Both the position numbers and the translations under genes were made by a program. From Epiperipatus broadwayi (lineage: Eukaryota; Onychophora; Udeonychophora; Euonychophora; Peripatidae), in the NCBI GenBank assembly GCA_028023455.1, contig JAQFVV010006199.1, positions 6,150,972-6,214,971 on the forward strand: a stretch of 64,000 nt of DNA. The letters are read 5' to 3'. Shown in pieces: positions 1 through 11,399 of the stretch (the stretch's first letter is position 1; each line of letters opens with the position of its first letter). The notes beneath the pieces were generated by a model. The model saw only the letters and a program-made list of their open reading frames with translations, was not told where the DNA came from and searched no databases.

Positions 1-594
1 AAATAATCAGATATACACAATTTATGATCATCGTCCATATTATCATTTCTTTTAAAAATAAATGTTAGCACAGCATTGCATTTATATATATATTTCAGTG
101 CACAATTAAGAATCAATAATGAATAAACTGACCTATTTTTTTTAATCAATTCAACTTTTTATAAATATTTTTTATATAAATTATAATCTGTGTGTGTATT
201 TGCCACTTCATGATGTTGAATTTAAAAGTGATCAGGTATTAGAAATTTTTAAATTTGTATATTTTGAAAAATAGTTTTCAATTTTTATTATAAATATGCA
301 TTAACAATATTTATCTTTAAAATTAAGTCATTTATAATTTAGCGCTGCATTTTTAAGCATACATTATTTTTTATTTGCCAAAACCCTAATTAAGAACATT
401 TAATTGTTTTTAACAGAAAAACTTTATTTTTAAATTGAGAGGTATAACCCTTGTTATATTTTTACAAAATTAATTTAAATATTTGATGTAAAATCTTTTT
501 AATGTTTAAAATTTTATTTATACAGGACAGTTTGCTTTAAGTTAATATTTTCATAGTTAATCATCTTTATACATAAGGACTTTCCTCTTTTCAG

Positions 595-716
595 CATTTG
601 ATCTATTAACTGATGATAAGTTAGAGCATATATATTGTAATGCTATGCATAGATACAAAGAAGTAATGAAGAAATACTTCAGCATGTCCTATGAATTATC
701 ACATCCAAAATGGTAA
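595..716 (+). CDS. Candidate host exon, possibly terminal
   Basis: A pyrimidine-rich acceptor (tttcctcttttcag) precedes an open segment that reads, from the third base, FDLLTDDKLEHIYCNAMHRY and continues with a lysine-rich helix-like stretch to ...SHPKW and then TAA TAA. The other two frames stop almost at once. The end is ambiguous. Either the TAA at 714-716 is the true stop of a terminal exon, with AATAAA-type signals near 845, or GTAATA at 713 is a donor. If it is a donor, the phase does not match the candidate exon at 2397. Base composition is less AT-rich than the flanks. I do not recognise the protein. Upstream exons would lie left of the window. Confidence 0.35.
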
Positions 717-2396
717 TAATATTAAAAAAAAAACCCATGCTTCAAATTGGAACAGTATAAAAGTGGAATGACAGAGAAAGTAAGTTAGTTCTCTAAATCC
801 TAAACCTTTAGATCATCATTATAGAAAATGGCCTTTTACTAAGATAATAAATAAATAGAGAACAGAAAACTTTCTCAATTATATGTCAAAATTCATTAAC
901 AGTTAGTATAATAATGTACTAGCTTTTAAAATGACACTTTATGATTATATAAACTTAACTCATAACATAAATAAAAGAACATATTCAACTTTACAACCTT
1001 TCTCAACACTTAAATAACCTACTGTCAGGGTTTAGTATAAATAGTGAGACTGATTATTCACCAAAGTATAAAATAGATACAAAGGGAATATTTTATTGAA
1101 TCTAATTTATATTTGTAAATGACTAACTATAAATAATTTATTAATATTTCTAAAATTCTTAATGTTAAACAATACAGCAATTTGTTAAACTAACAATATC
1201 AAAAATTGCACAATGATCCCATGTAAAAAGATTTAAATAAATTGCAAAGTCACTTTAAGTAAAACAAGTGGCATATCTTTTATTATGATTTTTTCTCTTC
1301 TTTTAAAATGGCAATGATAATAGTCAAACAACATCATATAATATCTATATCTTTTATAAATTTTAATTTGACTTCAATATTAATCCTATTTACAGCAGTT
1401 GTTAACAATATCTGGGCAAGGATCACTTACTCTTTAACATGAAGAAAATGCAATAATAGATCAATAATAATAATAATAATATTTTATTAAAATAGTATGA
1501 TTCCAAATCATAGATACATTCTTCAAGGTAGGATCACATTAACTTTTCAATCAAAAAATATATCAACATTCTCCTCATGCTATGCTAAATATGGATATAT
1601 CTTTTATAAACTATACTTCTCTTAAAATGTAAATGCAAAGTCCTTAGATTAATTCTTTACAAGAGGTCTTCGATTATGGCCAAAACAATTAATATATTCA
1701 ACTATGTCAAAGCTAATTCTGATAATTTAATAAGAGTTTATCAGTAAACTATACTACTTCTAATATCTATTTGTATATACTAAACTTTCATGAAGAAAAA
1801 AAAAGAGACTCCTAGTCTCACATATAAAGAAATACACACATATAAAAAAAATTATTGATATAATGATCTATCTTTCAAATATTCCTATGATGAAGCTATA
1901 AATTATTTACTGAAGGAAAAATAAATAAACTTTAATAATAATAACAATATGTTATGTATATACATATAAATTGTCCTCATGAAAACAAATGATAATAAAT
2001 TTAATATAAAACATACCTTATGTACTATTTCTCTAAAACAAAAATTAAAATCAAATGTGTACACTTTCTATTACCATTTAATATCTCTCCTTTTTTTCAT
2101 ATTTTCTTTTGAAAATTGACAGTATTCTGACATGCCAATATTTATCCTTGTGTGGATTGAATCAATATGTCAAGCAACCTATAATGGCAAATGTGTGAAG
2201 TTAAAACTCTTTGAAATTGACTTTCTTGTAGTGTCTTTTATCCTACTGAAGCCAAAATGAATCAATGCAAAATGATACAATCATTTCAGTTGTTTTTAGA
2301 TAATTTTTGAGATGATTTCCGAGATAGGAATAATTATTTTCCTAGTGATTTCTCTTCAAAGGCATGCCTATTGATGATTTGTCTTTCTTCCTACAG
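717..2396. other. AT-rich stretch without recognised genes
   Basis: About 1.7 kb of AT-rich sequence with poly(A), short (AAT)n runs and no coding, RNA or repeat structure that I can support. It would be intron or intergenic sequence between the candidate exons on either side. Confidence 0.5.
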
Positions 2397-2513
2397 ATGG
2401 TAATTTCTGGAAAAGACTAAGCAGGGTGAATCAAATTTTCCAGAGAGCAACTTTTTCCTTTGCTCTGTCATTCTTTAATAGAATTGCTCCAGACAAAGTT
2501 TTGCAATTGTCAG
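2397..2513 (+). CDS. Candidate internal host exon
   Basis: A strong acceptor (gtctttcttcctacag) and donor (CAG|gtaaaa) bound a 117-bp segment. It is open throughout in one frame beginning at the third base: GNFWKRLSRVNQIFQRATFS, continuing to ...NRIAPDKVLQLS. The other frames contain stops. The exon would begin and end one base into a codon. Its end phase fits the acceptor at 6150: G plus CT gives Ala, continuing ADDIEIFF. The peptide looks like a soluble helical protein. I do not recognise the family. The clean splice sites and single open frame are the evidence; no function is claimed. Confidence 0.45.
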
Positions 2514-3654
2514 GTAAAAAAAAATGAAAAAATCGATGACAGCAAAATTTATTTTCTTTCTAATGGTGTTTGTTATTAATAGTCCTGTTACCATGATATC
2601 TAGCCTACATTTTCTTGAGAATACTAATTTAAACTCTCTTATAAGCATAACTATTGATCTTCAAAAATAAACTCAATATTTTACAGTAGCAATATATATA
2701 TATTCTATGTAAACATGAGAGTTTATGATATGTAAATAAACAAATGAATCTATAATTGTAAATACATTCTATTATTATTAAATATTAATATTTTAAATAA
2801 TATAATACTTTTAGCTATAAATTAATATTTATAAAATGATTCATATAGTTTCTTTATCCATTCCATATATTATCACCACCATTGCCAAATTTTAGAATCA
2901 TGAATAAACATATATACCATAAAAGAAGGTGAATAAACAAGAAAAAATATCACTAATAAAAAAATACACTAAAATCACATGAAAATATTAAACAAAGAGA
3001 AAAAAATTTTTTGCAACATTTTCTCACCACAAGCAAAAAGAAAAAATGGCAATGCTTTATAAATTGTCAAATCTATAAGTAATATATATATATATAAATG
3101 CCTCAAAATAATAAAATATCTGTTATCCTTTGTTAATAAACAATACAAATCATTTACAATAGAAAGAATGAATCTCTTTTTTTTTTCTAGATATGGACCC
3201 TTCCAACCTTTAAAAATAATTGCTCCCCCTATCAGAAAAAAATGCATATATTATTACTAACTGTGGAGGCCACAACACAATTCACTCAAGTTGAATATAT
3301 ATTTTCATATTTAACCTGTTATAAGTGATCTTTCTAATATAACTAAATTCATTGTGACAATACCAGAAACAAAACAAAAAAATTTTTTTTTAAAAAATAC
3401 ATAATGTGATGCCACCATCAATAAAGTTATATTAGTATCCTTCATGTCCCTTAATAATGTTGAAATAGAATTCATGAGGATAGGAAGGTTTGAGTCAAAC
3501 AATAGTACTCTAGATGTAAGTGAAATGTATGGATCAATTGATCGAATAGCATCTATTGAAATTATTTCCAACACATTAAGTTTTTAAAATGTCAATGTAA
3601 AAATAACAAAATTTATAATTAAAACATTAAGCTATTAATAAAAATATTTATGTC

Positions 3655-4749
3655 GTCTTAAAGGAGGATTTTTATAAAATGGACAATGGCTGGCCAATGG
3701 GTTTACCTATTGCTGCTCAAATATGTAATTTTGTAATTTCTACATATGAAGAAAATATTATGAAAAAGGAATATTATCAAAAAAATATTACTGTATATTA
3801 TCGATATGTTGATGATGTTTTTATATGCAGCAGGGCAAATACAATCAAAAAGTTGTTTAAAGAATTAAATAATTTAAATGGCTTAAAATGGATAAAAACA
3901 AATGAAAATTCAATGTGCATTCAGTTTCTTGATCTTAAAATAACTAAAAATCAATGTAAGGTGGATTACTGTATGACTGACCATTAAACCAATAGTAAAA
4001 AGAGGTTATATTTCACATAAATCAAGAGTGACAATGTCACATAAAATGGAAGGTTTAAAGTTCTTATTTAGAACTAATAGTCTTTGTAAATATTCATTGG
4101 ATAAAGCTAAAAATATTGAAATGTATTCGAATGAATTGTTAAATGTTGGCTACAATTATAATCATATATATAATGTTTATTAAAAAATTTAATATGGAAA
4201 TATAAGAATAAAAATATTAATAATAATATTGATTCTCCTGCTAATAAAAAATATTGATATCAATATCATATATTTTGAATGATTAAGGAAATTTTATAAG
4301 GAAATTTTATACTATATGTGACATTGCATTTTACACATTCCCTACATTAAACAAATTAATAAATAACTCTAAATTTAAAACCTCATTTTTAAATAAAAAT
4401 TGTATCATTTATAAATGGATATGTAGGTGTGGTAGTGGATATATAGGGGTATCGAGATGCATGTTGGAAAAAAGAACTAAAGAGCACGTGCTGTTATTAA
4501 AAAGGGTTCAGAAAATAAAACAAAATTAAATAATCATATTTCAACATCCATTTTTTATGACCATAATAAGTCATGTATTTATGGTTTTAACTTCAATTAT
4601 AATAATGTAAAAATATTGCAAATTGAAAAAAAAACAAAAGGAAAATAAAGGAAGTTATGCTAATATACAAATACAAACAAGACTTAATAAATAGACAGGC
4701 AGAAAACATTAAGATCATGAAATTGTGGGATAGTTAACCTTTCAAAGTG
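3655..4749 (+). pseudogene. Penelope-like element relic: RT fingers/palm end plus GIY-YIG domain
   Basis: This is the 3' part of an endonuclease-bearing Penelope-like retroelement. The first open piece (ATG at 3679, stop at 3987) contains the RT block GWPMGLPIAAQICNFVI, the catalytic YRYVDDVF (Y-x-D-D) and IQFLDLKI, the usual order of PLE RT motifs. A frameshift near 3985 moves the reading to GYISHKSRVTMSHKMEGLKF and ...LLNVGYNYNHIY, the PLE linker. After further stops, about 4400-4500 encodes CRCGSGYIGVSRCMLEKRTK, the core of a GIY-YIG nuclease. The C-terminal piece INRQAENIKIMKLWDS ends at about 4733. The 5' part of RT is missing. Multiple frameshifts and stops make it non-functional. A hammerhead relic follows immediately. 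A related C-terminus occurs at 20.9-21.15 kb. Confidence 0.85.
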
Positions 4750-4791
4750 TTAGTTGATAAAGACTACAAGGATAGTCGAAAGTACTCCTAA
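4750..4791 (+). ncRNA. Decayed hammerhead ribozyme at PLE 3' end
   Basis: The layout is that of a type-I hammerhead. TTAG pairs with CTAA as stem I. The core position is TTGATAA, where the functional form is CTGATGA. Stem II is GACTA/TAGTC with a CAAGGA loop, then GAAA. Stem III is AG/CT around a 2-nt loop (TA), followed by the cleavage triplet CTC. Two core bases are mutated (C3 to T, G8 to A), so it should be inactive. Hammerheads in the terminal repeats of Penelope-like elements are established, and this one sits directly after the PLE coding relic. Confidence 0.65.
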
Positions 4792-4799
4792 GTGGATAA

Positions 4800-6150
4800 A
4801 ATTTTTAAAGTTATACTTTACATATATCTAATTACTGTATTTATAAATATTCAATTATAAGATTACATATATTGATTTGAAGAAATACAGACATCGAATT
4901 ATAATATTATATATACATGTCTCTATTTTAAAAAAAGATACTATAATCAATGTTGAGAATGGATTCTTCCAATCTTTATGATAATATAATTAAAAGAACA
5001 TTAGGCATATAATAAAATAGATATCATAATGTAACATTAATATAATATGATGACATTAGTCACTATTTTTTTTAAATGAAAATATATGGATAGACTGATG
5101 CTTACATTTTTATCTCTACAAAGGAAGTATTCTCCCTATTTATTGTTGTCTTTTATTAGAAATTATTTATACTAGGTTGCCTGAATTTTTACTTGAGACT
5201 GAATCCAAGATAATTATTAAATTCATTTGTGTCAAAATTTTGAAACATATATAAGTTATAGTGACTATAATTCTTAATTCTGTGTATTTACTCATCCACA
5301 TTTAATCTAATACTAAATCTGTTCAATATGTAGTTTTAAATAAAAATAGTTTTATAGATTTTTAATTACTATTTCATTATTATCTACTGATAGTATCAGT
5401 TCCCATCTTATTAGCATCTCGTAAAATATTTTTTTAGTGTCTCTAATTTTGTAAAATATGAGTCTCTTTTTAAACTGGTGTCCTGTGTTCTTTAGCCTAA
5501 ATATTTTTCAGCTATATTTTTTTTTTTTACATATTAATAAGTATTAATACCTATAAGCAACTTTGTGATTATTGGCTTAGAAAACAAATGGATTTTACTT
5601 TTATTCTTCAATTGAAGAATATATACATATGATATTATTATAATAGACTTTCAAAATAATAATGCTTTGCAAGTTGTATATATTATTATTTTCATTTTTC
5701 CTTTATCTAATTTTAATGTATTTAGTTCAAGACAATAAGATGGTAGTGGTTGCAACTTATTAAATGTTAATAAAAACATAAGCATCTTATTATGTATAGT
5801 TAGAATATTTAATATATTTAACAGCTATTAATATAAATGTGTGTTACCAAAAATGAAAAAGTATGCATGTGAACAATATTTTTTTAAAAAAAGCAAAATG
5901 GTTAGTTGCTTAATCTTATAATGCTTAATCTCCCGATATTATAGGATAATTCAGAAATCCTTAATTTTTTGAGTTTATTTTATGCAATTGTTCTGAACTA
6001 CATATATTTATATATTGTAACGATGATGTGCAGCAGTATTTTTAAAATAACTGTAGTCGTTTTCATTTTCAAATATATTAATTACTTTTATTAGATATTT
6101 ATTCTTAAATATAATAAAAATTGTGAGCATTATTATTGTTATTTTTACAG
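4800..6150. other. AT-rich stretch without recognised features
   Basis: No coding, RNA or transposon signature could be supported. The segment just after 4800 may be remaining PLE terminal sequence. Confidence 0.4.
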
Positions 6151-6229
6151 CTGCAGATGATATTGAGATTTTTTTTCTGCTGGTTGAGAAAGAGCTTCCT
6201 AAAACTTTCATTAAATATAAAAACAAATC
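6151..6229 (+). CDS. Candidate internal host exon (weak donor)
   Basis: An acceptor (ttgttatttttacag) is followed by an open frame starting at the third base: ADDIEIFFLLVEKELPKTFI, then KYKNK. The entry phase matches the exit phase of the candidate exon ending at 2513, so the two could be consecutive exons of one plus-strand gene. The proposed donor (ATC|GTATCA) is weak and the frame stays open for some way beyond it, so the 3' limit is uncertain. I do not recognise the protein. Confidence 0.3.
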
Positions 6230-6830
6230 GTATCATTTTATACAGCTATGTATTTTTAATTATTTTTACAAAATATTAAATATTTATATCATATAATATG
6301 ATTATTAATTATTATATTTAACAATTAAAGTTATATTTTTTAATTTAATATCATTTTGCTTTTTGAATATTATGTGATTTGTTAACTTTAGAAATCTTTA
6401 GGAAACAATTTTAAATTTAAAATAAGTTATGTAAAATAATGCTATATATATTATATCTTTAGTTAAAGAGAGTATTTTTAAAATAATAATTGAAAAAAAA
6501 AATGCTGTCATAGTTACACCGAATATTCCATTAATTTGAATGTTCCATTATTTGAAATGGGATTGTTCAACAGTATACTCTATTATGTTATATGTATGTT
6601 TTCTGTCTTAAAAAAAAAAAAAAGCTTGAAATAATTAGGTTAAAGAATTTTATATCTAAATGATTACCAAAAAGTAGTTTGCCATTGCATGCTTATAATT
6701 TTTTCTTTTTTATTTAAAATAAATTGTCATCCATGAGGAGGAGGCATATCTGTTTGTAGACTAATCTCAACAAATTGGAGCAACATTAATTGAATTTTAT
6801 GTGCTTCTTTTATTATTGTATTTCGCAGTC

Positions 6831-6872
6831 CGCCCCCCCCCCGCCTTCCACACACCACACACACACACACAC
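6831..6872. repeat. C-run plus (CA)n microsatellite
   Basis: A run of eleven or more C interrupted by G is followed closely by a (CA)n tract ending at about 6872, in otherwise AT-rich sequence. Confidence 0.8.
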
Positions 6873-7445
6873 TATTCATTATGACAGGAAGCTGTTGTAT
6901 TTTAATAATGAATCAACTTCAGTTTTAAATCATTCTGTTTTTTTTAACTGTCATGTACATTTTTAGATGTTGTGAAATGAATTTAAAAAACAAACATAAA
7001 TGTTATTAATGATTACCTACCCAGATGTCATTAAATATGATTCCTTCCATTCCATACTTTTCTGTTCACTATGTTATTTTTTTTTCCACTTATGACATAA
7101 AATTTTTTTAATGAAACATATTTTAAATTATAATTAATGCATATTTTACTTTACTACTTTATTTGTTTTACTGATACACTTTCTTTCATCAGCATTAAAT
7201 ACAGGTATATATATATATTTCTACTCATTCTTTTAAATAAATAAAATATGTTTATATCTCTATTTATGTAAATATGTATCATTTCTATCATTAGCCATCA
7301 TGATAAATAAGAAGAGACTCCAGAAGAATATATATATATAATAAATAAAAAAAATTGAAGATAAATTTTACAAGACTACACCAGCCAATCTATAAAATAA
7401 GCCCCACATATATTGTTTGACATTATGCAATGCTAGTCAAGCCTT

Positions 7446-7548
7446 TTTTTTCCCATATGTCATAGCTTTGGCCGGGAAGCGAACCTGCGACAACTGTCTG
7501 CAAGCAATTGCTTGCTTGCAAGGCGGCTGCGCTGACCATCACTTTTAT
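7446..7548 (-). mobile_element. tRNA-derived SINE with inserted anticodon-arm segment
   Basis: Read on the minus strand, this has a tRNA-like head, a B box AGGTTCGCTTCCC, the junction GCTATGACATATGG and a poly(A) tail (plus-strand T run at 7444-7451). Between the anticodon arm (GCCGCCTTGCAAGC) and the T arm is an extra hairpin-like segment (AATTGCTTGCAGAC) that ordinary tRNA-Gly lacks. The same segment occurs in the SINE at 12.94-13.05 kb, and the same tail junction in that copy. The A-box region is truncated. No convincing target-site duplication. Confidence 0.75.
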
Positions 7549-7559
7549 GCAGTAGATTT

Positions 7560-8900
7560 TTATTTTTGAAATACTTCATTACCTTCCATATAATTGTAGT
7601 TTTCAATTTTTTTCTATCATAAACCATATTCTCTCAAAGAAAATAATATTACAACTCTAAAGTATTATTGAAGTAATAAATGTAGATACAGTAATATCTT
7701 TATCATGAAAACCATATCCACCTTCATCACAAAACACTTTTTTTTAGAAACTTTGACATTATTTATTCAATTCAAATGATCACTTCAATGAAAATGTGTC
7801 TTTGCAATTGTAGACTCAATATCATAGATCCAGGAACTGAAGAAAATATAGATTGGTTTCAAATTCTTGCTATCATATTTTCAAAATCTTCAGAGCATTC
7901 TTAAATGAAAACTTTTTTAAAATAATCTTTATGTTATAATGAATAATACTTTTATCACTTTTTCATATAATTAATCCAGCAGAATTACAGCAGTGCTGTC
8001 TACAATTCATTTAACTGAATTAGCATCATTATACTGAAATCTTTTAAGTCAACAAAATGCAGCAACACATTGAAGTTTGTGTTGTATCATATTATCTAAG
8101 TGTCTTTCCAAGATATCCATTTTCCATCTGATATTTTTGAATATTAATCACAAAGTCATTCAAAACCTTTAAGAATATTTTGTAAATCATCTTTTAAATT
8201 AGCAAAAGTAATATTATCATTAGCATTTTATAAATTTAAAAGGTTTAAAAGAAATTTTTATTTATTTTTTAAGCAGAGTAACTCAAAAATACTATAAAAC
8301 CTAACATTTCAAATACCACTAGCATAAAAATAAAAAACAAAAGTAAACTTTAGTACACAATCTTGTTTAAAAATAATTTTTATTTCAACTATCTCAGAAT
8401 TTTCACTTCCTATCTATTATCATGTAAAAGCTGTGTAAAATGAAAAAACTTTAATATACTACTAGATGATTTCAAATATTACCAAAATTCTTTTTTTAAA
8501 ACTTAGTCAAATGAAATGATCAAATTAATAAAGTAATTATAGTTTTTCTAGTGCTTTTTTTTTTTTACTTTTGCCTTGTATCAAGAATTGTTATCATAGT
8601 GCTTTTTAATTTTCCAAAACTACACTAAGTCACTGAAAAACACTCAACTATGACTGAAAATATTGTAATATTTTATAAAAACTGCAGTCTTTTATTAATC
8701 TCCATTTATTTTTATAAATTTAAACAATAGAAGCACTATTAAGATATAAGCAGCATGGTTTCAGGAGTCTGTATAATATATCTCAAACATATTTTAAAAT
8801 TCATGTCATTTTATGGACAATCTGACTCTAATGCACTATGTATTTAATAGTCATTGTTTATATAGAGATTTATTAAAATTATATATATATACATAATTAC
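7560..8900 (-). other. AT-rich region, possible unrecognisable transposon remnant
   Basis: Minus-strand translation around 7.6-8.2 kb gives short peptide-like pieces broken by many stops, with slightly higher GC (for example 8000-8110). I cannot assign it to a family. The rest is simple AT-rich sequence. Confidence 0.2.
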
Positions 8901-9110
8901 TATTATATCTAAAATGTGTATATGAAATTAAATTATAAAATGTGTTATGGGTGTCTTATTTACTTGAAAAGTGAATCGGATGGTTCAAAATGCATCCACA
9001 ATAAAAAAGATTGGTCTGGTCTTTATGCTGATGGATGGTTGCAATGTATGAAAAGAAGCATATGTTTTTATTGCTCTGAAGTTAATAAAAGTTTGAGCAC
9101 CAGACTTGTA

Positions 9111-9177
9111 AGCATCAGAATCAGTCTTGGGTCTTCCCAATCCCATGTTAGACACTCTACTTACTGTACCAAATTGC
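9111..9177 (-). mobile_element. Degenerate tRNA-like SINE head
   Basis: On the minus strand, TGGTACAGTAAGTAGAGTGT resembles a tRNA A box with D arm (as in tRNA-Lys: pyrimidine-AG-NN-GGTAGAG). An anticodon-stem-like segment and a weak B box (GACTGATTCTGATGC) follow about 40 nt later. This suggests a tRNA-derived SINE head pointing left. The body and tail are not clear. The short overlapping ORFs on both strands here are fortuitous. Confidence 0.45.
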
Positions 9178-9881
9178 ATAGAGCTGTTGCAATATGATAG
9201 AGCTAAAGTGAAAGATGCATAGATAAAAAAAAAACTTGAAAATGTATAAATATTACTAATATATAATCACAATAGAATACACTTTTACTTTACAATGTTT
9301 GCATGATACTACTGAATTTCTTTCAAGTGTTGATTTGGTTCACTCTTAACTTGGAAAAAAAATTACTAAAGAAAATTTAAAATTACTGTGATTTCAAAAT
9401 TTTATTATTATTTTCATCTTGAATAAATTAATATGCATATATTTTTTAAATGAAATTAATTTTAAAAAAATATACTACCACTTAAATTCAGATAGTCCAA
9501 TTGCTCTTATAATTCATAATTTTCATTTTGTGATTCAGAATGGTAACCAATGCAAAACAAAAAAAAACTGTGAAAACAAATTTCCAGATAATTTTTTTAA
9601 TATTTTGTTTTCATTGATCATATTGTATTGCTTATGTACGTGTATAAAAAAATCTGCTGTGAAATGTCACAATCAAAAGAGTAAAGTAAAAAAAAAAAGT
9701 TAAATAAATTTTAAAACACACACATATATATATATATTTAGGATTCTTCTTTTACTGCAATCAGCTGATAGTTTTACTTTAACTTTTGGCCTGGGGCAGT
9801 TGGCTTTCATTAGCTACTATTCTAGGGAAAGGCTTTCTGATTAAATAATTATAAATTGATATTCCACACATTAAATATTTA

Positions 9882-10431
9882 GGTACTTGTGTATAATTCA
9901 ACCGATGACGTATTACCCTGAAGGCATATCAGTCTAATCTTGCGATTTTTAAGATAACGTCTCCAAGTGATTTGCAGACACATGTAATCGCTAAAATGTG
10001 CCCGCAGATCACGTGAACACGGTACGTTAAAAAACACAACATTAGACCGATATGCCTTCAGGGTAATACATCATCGGTTGATCACGTGGTAAAAAACAAA
10101 AAAACATGGCAAAAATATAAAAATTTAAAAAAAAATTAAACATAAAAAAAAGAAAAAAAATGTGACGCAGGTCACGTGATAAAAAACAAAAAAAAAAGGG
10201 CGAAAATCTGACGCGGGTCAGGCAAATAGTAAAAAAAAAAAAATGTACATGCATGTGTCAAAATAATTTAGAAAAAACTATATTCTAATTTATAAAAAAT
10301 TGACTCTGATGGATTAATCACGCCAGTCACTTGGTTACCATGACAACGTTGTCATGCAAAAAACGTCGATGTCTACCGGAAGGGAAATCGGTAAGTCAAA
10401 AACATCATCGGTTGAATTATTCACAAGTACC
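9882..10431. mobile_element. 550-bp MITE with 8-bp target-site duplication
   Basis: Terminal inverted repeats of about 31 bp, starting GGTACTTGTG and running through ATTCAACCGATGA, match with only two or three mismatches. The flanks are a perfect 8-bp direct repeat AATATTTA (9874-9881 and 10432-10439), the size typical of hAT and some other cut-and-paste superfamilies. There is no transposase ORF. Inside, a second inverted copy of the left end (about 10040-10085) pairs with 9895-9940. Beyond it lie degenerate direct repeats with CACGTG palindromes and A-runs. Confidence 0.85.
10070..10245. repeat. Degenerate CACGTG/poly(A) direct repeats inside the MITE
   Basis: Two clear units and a partial third share the pattern GTCACGTGATAAAAAACA or near it, preceded by GACGC(A/G)G. 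A further TCACGTGAAC lies at about 10009. CACGTG is a perfect palindrome (E-box-like). This may be simple internal duplication; no regulatory role is shown. Confidence 0.5.
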
Positions 10432-11030
10432 AATATTTATATATATACTGACATAAAATTATATTTTTATTAAAATATTTTGATATATATATAAATTTAT
10501 ATTGAGCAGATAATAAAATTAATAGTTATTTATATATATGTGGATTTTGGTTTTAAAGTTTTAGGCAAATTCTCTATTTAAATAAATGTAGACTTAAGTA
10601 AGCAATTCCTTGCATATAGTAAGTGCAAAAAAATCAAAGTGTGATATATAATTCAACACAGTGTCTCAGTTTTTATTTGCTTTATGCTGCATGATCTTAT
10701 TTTGTGATATATTGTATGTTGTCAAAAAATATTTCCATTTTTTGCACAATGACTAATAGTAAACATGGCTCTGAAGGGAATATCCGAATTAAGGAAACTT
10801 TGATTTAATTAAGCAAAAGGTCATTGAATGGATCACTGCATACACAATAATTTGCTATGATTATGTAAATAAAAATTTTAAAAATTAATTATTCACTTAA
10901 TTACTGTAATTAAATCTTTTAAGCCAATAAACATCACATGATCACCATACATATTGTTACTCAGTGCAAGCCAGAGTAATCCATGGATGACAGAAGGTTT
11001 GTGCATAAAATCCCCATCTAGTGTCTATTC

Positions 11031-11089
11031 ATCCAATATTCCCAGACTAGTTTCTGGTTTGTGGCTTTTATCAGTGAGAAGCCTTGGAT
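11031..11089 (-). ncRNA. Hammerhead ribozyme motif, copy A left (mutated core)
   Basis: On the minus strand, stem I (ATCCAA/TTGGAT), core CTGATAA, stem II, GAAAC, a TA loop, GTC and stem I' follow in hammerhead order. G8 is changed to A and stem II is weakened, so it is probably inactive. Confidence 0.65.
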
Positions 11090-11340
11090 CTGAGAGCACT
11101 GCAACTAGATCTTAGGATCTAACACAATCTTCCAGCAGCCACCTTTTATTTCTACTTATCTACAAAACTATGAGTCTTAAATTGAAAACACTATAATATT
11201 TTCAATCCAAGCTCATTAGTTTATATAGCTTGGATTGAAAATATTATAGTGTTTTCAATTTAAGACTCATAGTTTTATAGTTAATTAGTGTTTGCTGGAT
11301 GGTTGTGTTAAATCCAAAGATCTAGGTGCAGTGCTCTCAG

Positions 11341-11399
11341 ATCCAAGACTCCTCGCTGATGAAGGCCACAAGCCATAAAATAGTCTGAGGATATTGGAT
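11341..11399 (+). ncRNA. Hammerhead ribozyme motif, copy A right (mutated core)
   Basis: CTGATGA and stem II GGC/GCC are intact, but the conserved GAAAC reads TAAAA, so G12 and stem III are lost. The cleavage triplet GTC and outer stem I (ATCCAA/TTGGAT) remain. Confidence 0.65.

Noticed and set aside
607-640. CTGATGATAAGTTAGAG as another hammerhead
   Set aside because: No stem II closing before a GAAA box and no paired stems; chance occurrence of CTGATGA inside a candidate exon.
3311-3574. 87-codon minus-strand ORF next to the PLE
   Set aside because: No recognisable domain. The plus-strand translation of the same stretch also lacks PLE motifs.
8916-9197. 93-codon ORF as a gene
   Set aside because: Overlaps a tRNA-like SINE head on the opposite strand. 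Both strands are open by chance and neither has a domain.
9882-10431. CRISPR-like array or bacterial origin suggested by repeated CACGTG units
   Set aside because: Units are few and degenerate, lie within an animal-type MITE, and have no cas genes or spacers.
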